From: Pseudomonadota bacterium | GTDB lineage: Bacteria > Pseudomonadota > Gammaproteobacteria > Burkholderiales > Burkholderiaceae_D | NCBI GenBank assembly: GCA_023435945.1 | Contig: JAEZLB010000335.1 | Span: 1 to 6,625 of the forward strand | Length of the DNA: 6,625 nt | Direction: 5' to 3' | Shown here: in pieces, positions 1 to 6,625 of the stretch | Position numbering within the stretch: position 1 is the first letter of the stretch | How the letters are laid out: each line of letters starts with the position of its first letter | Position numbers and translations under genes: made by a program | Notes under the pieces: model-generated | Seen by the model: only the letters and a program-made list of their open reading frames with translations | The model's database searches: none | What the model was told of the DNA's origin: nothing

Positions 1-199
1 CGACGAAAACAAACTCGTCTTCTGCCTGGCCAGCCACCTTGATGCGCACGGCACCTGGGCGGATACGGGTGATCAGCGGAGTGTGCTTGGGATAGATACC
101 CAGTTCACCCGACTCACCTGGCAAGGCGACGAATTCGGCTTCACCGGAGAAGATGGACTCTTCGGCGGAAACCACGTCGACTCGAATTGTGTTTGCCAT
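1..199 (-). CDS. atpC: ATP synthase F1 subunit epsilon (AtpC), N-terminal part, truncated by window edge
   Basis: Epsilon is the small rotor subunit of F1; it binds gamma and the c-ring and in many bacteria its C-terminal helices inhibit ATP hydrolysis. The first 66 residues are visible, starting [19 protein letters not shown] and containing the family motif [19 protein letters not shown] (about residues 31-49). This is the N-terminal beta-sandwich domain; the rest of that domain and the inhibitory C-terminal helices lie beyond the left edge. The ATG at 199 is supported by AAAAGG (about 207-212) seven bases upstream. It follows atpD after 70 nt, a gap that contains a terminator-like hairpin. 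The last gene position and the sequence both fit atpC; only its completeness is unknown. Confidence 0.96.
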   Translation of the reverse strand, partial: MANTIRVDVVSAEESIFSGEAEFVALPGESGELGIYPKHTPLITRIRPGAVRIKVAGQAEDEFVFV

Positions 200-223
200 G
201 TTAGGACCTTTTCTCGTTCATCG

Positions 224-263
224 AAAAAGCGACCGGCGGTGTCACCTGCGTGATGCCGCCGGT
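224..263 (-). terminator. Terminator-like hairpin with U-run between atpD and atpC (possible attenuator)
   Basis: On the transcribed strand, 8-nt arms ACCGGCGG and CCGCCGGT (263-256 and 239-232) are perfectly complementary. Inside them is a 2x2 CA/CA internal loop, a 4-bp stem TCAC/GTGA and a GCAG loop. Three bases (CGC) after the stem comes a run of five T (228-224). The hairpin starts six bases after the atpD stop codon, and the atpC start is 32 nt past the stem. The shape is that of a weak intrinsic terminator. Because atpC lies immediately beyond, partial termination (attenuation) or transcript-end protection is more likely than full stop. The structure is seen in the sequence; its activity is inferred. 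Confidence 0.5.
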
Positions 264-269
264 AGAGAA

Positions 270-1705
<1,436 letters not shown>

Positions 1706-1713
1706 CGTGGGAC

Positions 1714-1737
1714 GGTTCGCGACTCAGGTCGCAAACC
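1714..1737 (-). promoter_or_regulatory. 10-bp hairpin in the atpG-atpD intergenic region
   Basis: The transcript reads GGTTTGCGAC, loop CTGA, GTCGCGAACC. The arms pair over 10 bp with one U-G wobble. On the opposite strand the wobble becomes a C-A mismatch, so the structure is better formed in the operon mRNA. It begins 13 nt after the atpG stop. No U-run follows directly, so it is not a good intrinsic terminator. Roles in mRNA processing, in protecting the upstream 3' end, or in insulating atpD translation from atpG are possible but not shown. Confidence 0.5.
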
Positions 1738-1750
1738 AGTCCTGCTATCT

Positions 1751-2620
1751 TTATACCGCTGCCGCACCGGCAACGATTTCAGACAGCTCCTTGGTGATCG
1801 CAGCTTGACGGGTCTTGTTGTACACCAGCTTCAGTTCGGAGATCAACGTACCTGCGTTATCCGAAGCGGCCTTCATCGCGACCATGCGAGCCGATTGCTC
1901 AGACGCCATGTTCTCCGCCACTGACTGATAAATCAGCGCTTCGATATAGCGAACCAGCAGTTCATCAATCACGCTTTGTGCATCGGGTTCATAGATGTAA
2001 TCCCACTGATGCACGCCGTCCTGCACTTGCAGATGGTCTGCAGCGAGCGGCAGAAGCTGGTCCAGTGTTGCGACCTGCTTCATGGTGTTGATGAACTTGG
2101 TGTACACCACGTACACGGCGTCCAGCTGGCCTTCCTGGTAAGCGTCGAGCAGGACCTTGACCGGCCCGATCAGCTTTTCCAGGTGCGGCGTATCGCCCAG
2201 TTGCACAACCTGCGATACCACTTTCGCACCAATACGGTTCAGGAACGAAGCGCCCTTGTTGCCGATGGCGACCACTTCTGCGCTGATACCTTGTGCTTCC
2301 AGTTCGCGCAGCTTGTTGGTCACGGCACGCAAGGAGTTGGTGTTCATGCCGCCGCACAGACCTTTATCGGTCGTGATGACGATCAAGCCCACCTTCTTCG
2401 CGCCCTCCTGTTTCACCAGGAACGGATGCGTGTACTCAGGATTCGCCTGGGCAAGATTGGAGGCGATCGTACGAATCTTGTCACTGTAGGGACGGGCGGA
2501 CTGCATCCGGTCCTGCGCCTTGCGCATTTTGGATGCAGCGACCATTTCCATCGCCTTGGTGATCTTCTTCGTGCTTTCTACGCTCTTGATCTTGCCGCGT
2601 ATCTCTTTACCTACTGCCAT
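1751..2620 (-). CDS. atpG: ATP synthase F1 subunit gamma (AtpG), central rotor shaft
   Basis: Gamma is the rotating shaft inside the alpha3beta3 ring and links it to epsilon and the c-ring. It has 289 residues, close to E. coli (287). The N-terminal helix holds the conserved [17 protein letters not shown] (20-36), with M24 matching E. coli Met23, a rotor contact. The central domain has TTDKGLCGG (83-91). The C-terminal helix carries [20 protein letters not shown] (236-255) and [19 protein letters not shown] (265-283), which forms the antiparallel coiled coil with the N-terminal helix. The ATG at 2620 has a strong GAAGGGG (2629-2635) eight bases upstream. It follows atpA after 24 nt. Nothing is unusual in the protein. 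Confidence 0.99.
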   Translation of the reverse strand: MAVGKEIRGKIKSVESTKKITKAMEMVAASKMRKAQDRMQSARPYSDKIRTIASNLAQANPEYTHPFLVKQEGAKKVGLIVITTDKGLCGGMNTNSLRAVTNKLRELEAQGISAEVVAIGNKGASFLNRIGAKVVSQVVQLGDTPHLEKLIGPVKVLLDAYQEGQLDAVYVVYTKFINTMKQVATLDQLLPLAADHLQVQDGVHQWDYIYEPDAQSVIDELLVRYIEALIYQSVAENMASEQSARMVAMKAASDNAGTLISELKLVYNKTRQAAITKELSEIVAGAAAV

Positions 2621-2644
2621 GAGTTTTACCCCTTCAGCTTCGGC

Positions 2645-4180
2645 TTAAAACGACTTCTTGAAGTCAGCAATCGCAGCAGCCAGTTGTGCTTCGTCGTCCT
2701 TGTCGAGCGCCTTGGTGTCTTCGATCTTCTGCAGCAGTGCAGCGTGGCTGGTCTTCATGAAATTATGCAGACCGGCTTCGAAAGGCAGCACGCGCTTGAC
2801 TTCCAGATCGTCCAGATAACCCTTGTTCACTGCGAACAGCGATACAGCCATCAGCGAAATCGGCAGCGGCGAGTATTGAGGCTGTTTCAGCAGCTCGGTC
2901 ACGCGTGCACCGCGGTCCAGCTGTTTGCGGGTTGCGTCATCCAGGTCGGATGCAAACTGTGCAAACGCAGCCAGTTCACGATACTGTGCCAAGTCGGTAC
3001 GGATACCACCGGACAGGTTTTTGATAACCTTGGTCTGAGCAGCGCCACCAACGCGGGACACCGAGATACCTGCGTTAATGGCAGGACGGATACCGGAGTT
3101 AAACAGCGAGGTTTCCAGGAAGATCTGACCGTCGGTAATCGAAATCACGTTGGTCGGAACGAATGCGGACACGTCACCGGCTTGCGTTTCAATGATAGGC
3201 AGTGCGGTCAGGGAACCGGTTTTGCCTTTCACTTCACCTTTGGTGAAGGCTTCAACGTAGTCGGGGTTCACGCGTGCTGCGCGTTCCAGCAGACGGCTAT
3301 GGAGATAGAACACGTCGCCAGGGAATGCTTCACGGCCTGGTGGACGGCGCAGCAGCAGGGAAACCTGACGGTATGCCACAGCTTGCTTGGACAGATCGTC
3401 ATAAACGATCAGTGCGTCTTCACCGCGATCGCGGAAGTATTCGCCCATTGCGCAACCGGAGTAAGCCGAGATGTATTGCATAGCGGCGGATTCGGAAGCG
3501 GAAGCAGCAACAACGATCGTGTATTCCATTGCGCCGTGCTCTTCCAGAGCGCGAACGATGTTTTTGATGGTCGATGCTTTTTGGCCGATCGCGACGTAGA
3601 TACACGTCATGTTGTGGCCTTTTTGATTGATGATCGCGTCGATAGCAACGGTGGATTTACCGGTTTGACGGTCACCAATGATCAATTCACGCTGACCACG
3701 ACCGATAGGCACCATGGCGTCAATAGCCTTGATACCGGTTTGCATCGGTTGGGAAACGGATTGGCGAGCGATAACGCCGGGAGCGATCTTTTCGATCGGC
3801 GAGGTCAGCTTGGCATTGACCGGGCCTTTGCCATCGATGGGCTGACCCAGTGCGTTGACCACACGGCCACGCAGTTCAGGACCAACCGGCACTTCCAGCA
3901 CGCGACCAGTGGTTTTCACGGTGTCGCCTTCGGAAATGTGCTCGTAGTCACCCAGAATAACAGCACCTACGGAATCACGTTCCAGGTTCAATGCCAGACC
4001 GAAGGTGTTGCCCGGGAATTCCAGCATTTCACCTTGCATTGCGTCGGACAAACCATGCACGCGGCAGATGCCGTCGGTCACCGAGATGACCGTGCCTTGG
4101 TTGCGAATCTCAGCACTTTCGCCGAGCCCTTTAATCCGGCTCTGGATCAGTTCGCTGATTTCAGACGGGTTGAGTTGCAT
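2645..4180 (-). CDS. atpA: ATP synthase F1 subunit alpha (AtpA), regulatory nucleotide-binding
   Basis: Alpha subunit, three per enzyme, alternating with beta. It binds non-catalytic nucleotide and gives an arginine to each catalytic site. It has 511 residues, near the usual 513. The first about 20 residues form the delta-binding helix ([18 protein letters not shown]); then comes the beta-barrel to about 95. Walker A is GDRQTGKS at 169-176 with K175. The Walker B strand is ALIVYDD with D261. The catalytic arginine is R376 in [11 protein letters not shown], the same number as in E. coli. A C-terminal helical domain follows from about 385. The ATG at 4180 has AGGAG (4186-4190) five bases upstream. 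It lies 55 nt after atpH and 24 nt before atpG. All key residues are present. Confidence 0.99.
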   Translation of the reverse strand: MQLNPSEISELIQSRIKGLGESAEIRNQGTVISVTDGICRVHGLSDAMQGEMLEFPGNTFGLALNLERDSVGAVILGDYEHISEGDTVKTTGRVLEVPVGPELRGRVVNALGQPIDGKGPVNAKLTSPIEKIAPGVIARQSVSQPMQTGIKAIDAMVPIGRGQRELIIGDRQTGKSTVAIDAIINQKGHNMTCIYVAIGQKASTIKNIVRALEEHGAMEYTIVVAASASESAAMQYISAYSGCAMGEYFRDRGEDALIVYDDLSKQAVAYRQVSLLLRRPPGREAFPGDVFYLHSRLLERAARVNPDYVEAFTKGEVKGKTGSLTALPIIETQAGDVSAFVPTNVISITDGQIFLETSLFNSGIRPAINAGISVSRVGGAAQTKVIKNLSGGIRTDLAQYRELAAFAQFASDLDDATRKQLDRGARVTELLKQPQYSPLPISLMAVSLFAVNKGYLDDLEVKRVLPFEAGLHNFMKTSHAALLQKIEDTKALDKDDEAQLAAAIADFKKSF

Positions 4181-4235
4181 ACTAACTCCTAAAATTTTTC
4201 TTACGCTTGAGGGCTCATGCTACCGAGCGCCAGGC

Positions 4236-4772
4236 TCAGGCAGTTAAAGCGACATGCATCTTTTGCAGCTTGGCGCGCACGGACGTGTCGAGCACTTCAT
4301 CGCCAACCACTACGCGCACACCGCCGATCAGTGAAGGATCTACGGTGACAACGGAAGGATTCAGCTTGCAGCCGAATTTCTTTTCCAGCGTAGCAATCAG
4401 GTCTTTCCGCTGAGCGTCGGTGAGTTCAAATGCGCTGGTAATTTCCGCATCGGCAGCGCCTTCATCCGCATTCTTCAGTTCATGAAACTGCACTGCGATT
4501 TCCGGCAACAACGCTACGCGGTTGTTATCAACCAGCGTAGCGATGAAGTTCCGGGCTTCGGCAGGAACCGGAGATTTGAGCGCGGCAAGCAGGATATCGG
4601 CTAACTGCTGATCCGACACCTTTGGATTGCCGGCCAGCGCCTGCAGTTCAGGATGTGCCGCAACTTGTGCCATTTCGGAAACCAGACCAGACCAAGCCGA
4701 CACATCGCCAGACTTGGCTACCTGGTACAGCGCCTGTGCATAAGGGCGGGCAATCGTTGCGAGTTCAGCCAT
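4236..4772 (-). CDS. atpH: ATP synthase F1 subunit delta (AtpH), peripheral stalk
   Basis: Delta (OSCP homologue) sits on top of F1 and ties the b dimer to the alpha N-termini, completing the stator. It has 178 residues, E. coli having 177. The N-terminal helical bundle starts [20 protein letters not shown] and includes [10 protein letters not shown] (83-92). The C-terminal signature [20 protein letters not shown] (145-164) is clear. The start is only 2 nt after the atpF stop. Its upstream sequence is GAAGGCAGAGCTGTAATC, with no well-placed strong ribosome binding site, so translation is probably coupled to atpF. Subunit delta is among the least conserved, so the call rests on the C-terminal motif, the length and the operon position, which all agree. 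Confidence 0.97.
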   Translation of the reverse strand: MAELATIARPYAQALYQVAKSGDVSAWSGLVSEMAQVAAHPELQALAGNPKVSDQQLADILLAALKSPVPAEARNFIATLVDNNRVALLPEIAVQFHELKNADEGAADAEITSAFELTDAQRKDLIATLEKKFGCKLNPSVVTVDPSLIGGVRVVVGDEVLDTSVRAKLQKMHVALTA

Positions 4773-4774
4773 GA

Positions 4775-5245
4775 TTACAGCTCTGCCTTCAATTGGTTCA
4801 ACAAATCGGCATGGACAGCCGGATTCACTTCGCGCTTCAGGATCTGCTCTGCACCCTTGACCGCGATAGTCGCGACCTGGTCACGCAGTTGATCACGTGC
4901 ACGTGTTACTTGCTGTTCAGCGTCAGCCTTGGCTGCGTCGATGATGCGGGCAGCTTCTGCAGCAGCAGCAGCTTTAGCTTCTTCAACGATGGCTTGAGCG
5001 CGTTTTTCAGCATCGGCGATACGCTTTTGGCTTTCGTCGCGCGCAGCAGACAGTTCAGACTGAATGCGCTTTTCGGCTGCAGCCATTTCTGCCTTGCTAC
5101 GGTCGGCAGCGGCCAGGCCTTCCGTGATCTTCTGGGCGCGCTCATCGAGCGCTTTCATCAGTGGCGGCCACACGAATTTCATCGTGAACCAGCACAGGAC
5201 GAAGAAGACCACGAACTGCGCAAACAAAGTTGCATTTAAGTTCAT
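4775..5245 (-). CDS. atpF: ATP synthase Fo subunit b (AtpF), peripheral stalk
   Basis: Subunit b is a dimeric membrane-anchored helix that connects subunit a to delta and stops the F1 head from turning. It has 156 residues, the same as E. coli. One N-terminal membrane segment spans about residues 5-27 ([17 protein letters not shown], then MKFVWPP). R36 in LDERAQKI matches the functionally important Arg36 of E. coli b. From about 35 to 140 the protein is a highly charged, alanine-rich long helix suited to coiled-coil dimerisation, ending in a delta-binding tail. The ATG at 5245 has AAGGAA (5252-5257) six bases upstream. A single atpF is present here; no second b-prime gene is seen. Confidence 0.98.
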   Translation of the reverse strand: MNLNATLFAQFVVFFVLCWFTMKFVWPPLMKALDERAQKITEGLAAADRSKAEMAAAEKRIQSELSAARDESQKRIADAEKRAQAIVEEAKAAAAAEAARIIDAAKADAEQQVTRARDQLRDQVATIAVKGAEQILKREVNPAVHADLLNQLKAEL

Positions 5246-5271
5246 GGCGTTTTCCTTCTCAGAATAACGAG

Positions 5272-5293
5272 TGCCGAACCAGTCGGTTCGGCA
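5272..5293 (-). promoter_or_regulatory. 9-bp perfect hairpin in the atpE-atpF intergenic region
   Basis: The transcript reads TGCCGAACC, loop GACT, GGTTCGGCA. The arms are perfectly complementary over 9 bp with a tetraloop. It begins 22 nt after the atpE stop codon and ends 26 nt before the atpF start. No T-run follows, so it is not a standard intrinsic terminator. A 3' stabilising or RNA-processing structure that keeps atpE message abundant relative to atpF is plausible. The stem is seen directly; the role is inferred. Confidence 0.55.
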
Positions 5294-5315
5294 ATTGAGA
5301 ATCGGCTACGCTGAA

Positions 5316-5610
<295 letters not shown>

Positions 5611-5632
5611 ACGGTACTGCTAAAGCCGAGTC

Positions 5633-6457
5633 TTAGTGAGCCTCGTGTGCCTGTCCGATATACACAAGCGTCAACATCATGAAAATGAATGCTTGCAGCA
5701 AGATAATCAGGATGTGGAAAATTGCCCATATCGAACCGGCGATGACGTGCCCAACAAAACCGAAGACGGTAGCCATTGAGCCGAGCAAGGCGATCAGCAA
5801 GAAGATCAGTTCGCCTGCATACATGTTGCCCCAGAGTCGCATTGCGAGCGAAACAGTTCTGGCGACATATTCGATCAGATTCAGGAGCAGATTGAACGGT
5901 GCCATCCACGGGCCGAACGGAGCGGCAAACCATTCGTGGATCCAGCCACCCAGGCCCTTGATCTTGATGTTGTAGTAGAACACCAGCGCGAGTACGCCCA
6001 AAGCAATGCCCAAGGTGCCGTTCAGATCGGCAGTCGGCACAACGCGGTGATACGGGAAGATATGTTCAATGCCCAGATAGTGGAAGGTCTGCGCAAACAG
6101 GTCGACTGGCAACAAATCCAGCGCATTCATCAACGCCACCCAGACGAAAACGGTCAGTGCAACCGGTGCGATGAAGTCGCGGTTGCCATGAACGATGGAC
6201 TTGGACTGCTCTTCCACCATTTCAACCACGATTTCAACCAGTGCCTGGAAGCGCCCTGGTACGCCGGACGTTGCCTTGCGTGCTGCCTTGTACATGAAGT
6301 AACAACCGATCACGCCCATCAGCACGGACCAGAATACCGTGTCGTAATTAATGATGGAGAAATCGACTACTGCTTTTTGATAGCCATTTGCGAGGTGGCC
6401 CAGATGGTGGGTGATGTATTCTGGCGCGGTGAGAGCGCCGTCTGCGGTGGATGCCAT
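5633..6457 (-). CDS. atpB: ATP synthase Fo subunit a (AtpB), proton channel stator
   Basis: Subunit a provides the two proton half-channels beside the c-ring. It has 274 residues (E. coli 271) with several membrane helices, about 41-58, 95-117, 147-165, then two long C-terminal ones (about 200-232 and 240-268). The essential arginine is R207 in [14 protein letters not shown], with N211 and E216; H248 and Q255 in [14 protein letters not shown] match E. coli His245 and Gln252. The odd residue is W209, where the motif normally reads RLFGN. The ATG at 6457 is one base after the atpI stop and has no recognisable Shine-Dalgarno sequence. The start is still favoured because MASTADG followed by an aligned [10 protein letters not shown] segment fits betaproteobacterial AtpB. 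Confidence 0.98.
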   Translation of the reverse strand: MASTADGALTAPEYITHHLGHLANGYQKAVVDFSIINYDTVFWSVLMGVIGCYFMYKAARKATSGVPGRFQALVEIVVEMVEEQSKSIVHGNRDFIAPVALTVFVWVALMNALDLLPVDLFAQTFHYLGIEHIFPYHRVVPTADLNGTLGIALGVLALVFYYNIKIKGLGGWIHEWFAAPFGPWMAPFNLLLNLIEYVARTVSLAMRLWGNMYAGELIFLLIALLGSMATVFGFVGHVIAGSIWAIFHILIILLQAFIFMMLTLVYIGQAHEAH

Positions 6458-6458
6458 A

Positions 6459-6625
6459 TCAGTGTCGTATCAGTAAGATTATGTAACTCTTCAGCGCCAC
6501 GACGAACCCGGCAATCAATGCGCCCCAGCTCAAGTCGCGGTACATCCAGACCACTGCTCCCAGCATCGCAATGGTCACTGCAATCTTTAAAAATTCTCCG
6601 ACGAAAAAAGTCGTCGGACTTATGC
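6459..6625 (-). CDS. atpI: ATP synthase assembly-associated protein AtpI, C-terminal part, truncated by window edge
   Basis: The last 54 residues and the TGA stop (6461-6459) of a small membrane protein are visible, reading from codon 6623-6621. They include [20 protein letters not shown] and then [20 protein letters not shown], two hydrophobic segments joined by a short charged turn (MYRDLS), ending in RH. This resembles the C-terminus of proteobacterial AtpI, and the place just before atpB is where atpI is expected. AtpI is a non-essential helper linked to c-ring assembly or stability and is not part of the final enzyme. The stop is separated from the atpB start by one base. The start and promoter lie beyond the right edge. 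Confidence 0.88.
   Translation of the reverse strand, partial: ISPTTFFVGEFLKIAVTIAMLGAVVWMYRDLSWGALIAGFVVALKSYIILLIRH

Noticed and set aside
1976..4192. A 738-codon open frame on the plus strand, opposite atpG and atpA
   Set aside because: Its codons are exact reverse complements of atpG and atpA codons, which share one phase. Stops there would need sense TTA, CTA or TCA codons, which these genes avoid. The product is rich in His, Phe, Gln and Arg with no recognisable domain, and the opposite frames encode clear ATP synthase subunits.
4181..4235. Possible hairpin in the atpH-atpA gap (GCTC/GAGC)
   Set aside because: Only a 4-bp stem with an 8-base loop, extendable only through a bulge; too weak to report as a structure. 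The gap otherwise holds an A/T-rich patch and the atpA ribosome binding site.

Overview
The window holds most of one operon: the genes for the F-type (F1Fo) H+-transporting ATP synthase, all on the minus strand and transcribed right to left. In transcription order they are atpI (3' end only, cut by the right edge), atpB (a), atpE (c), atpF (b), atpH (delta), atpA (alpha), atpG (gamma), atpD (beta) and atpC (5' part only, cut by the left edge). This is the classic proteobacterial order. Every complete gene has a normal length and intact reading frame. No insertion sequence, RNA gene, CRISPR array or foreign gene is visible. The operon promoter should lie beyond the right edge, and the operon end beyond the left edge.

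The organism looks like a betaproteobacterium, most likely of the Burkholderiales and perhaps the Oxalobacteraceae (Herbaspirillum/Janthinobacterium/Herminiimonas relatives). This rests on remembered resemblance of the AtpD, AtpB and AtpI sequences and on moderate GC content, not on a search. The c subunit has a single Asp and no sodium-binding signature, so the enzyme is expected to be proton-coupled.

Region by region: 6459-6625 is the atpI end. Positions 5316-6457 carry the membrane genes atpB and atpE, with a 71-nt AU-rich leader before atpE. Positions 4236-5245 carry the stator genes atpF and atpH. Positions 1-4180 carry the F1 genes atpA, atpG, atpD and the first 66 codons of atpC. a, b and c form the membrane Fo part; the c-ring turns against a. 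b and delta hold the alpha3beta3 head still, while gamma and epsilon rotate with the c-ring and drive catalysis in beta.

The points worth a second look are mostly between the genes. Strong hairpins sit in the atpE-atpF, atpG-atpD and atpD-atpC gaps, and the last has a terminator-like U-run. AU-rich leaders precede atpE and atpD, whose products are needed in several copies per enzyme. Within the proteins, the beta-subunit P-loop reads GCAGVGKT instead of the near-universal GGAGVGKT, and subunit a has RLWGN where RLFGN is usual. I found no evidence of a new biological system; this is a housekeeping locus with some regulatory detail.
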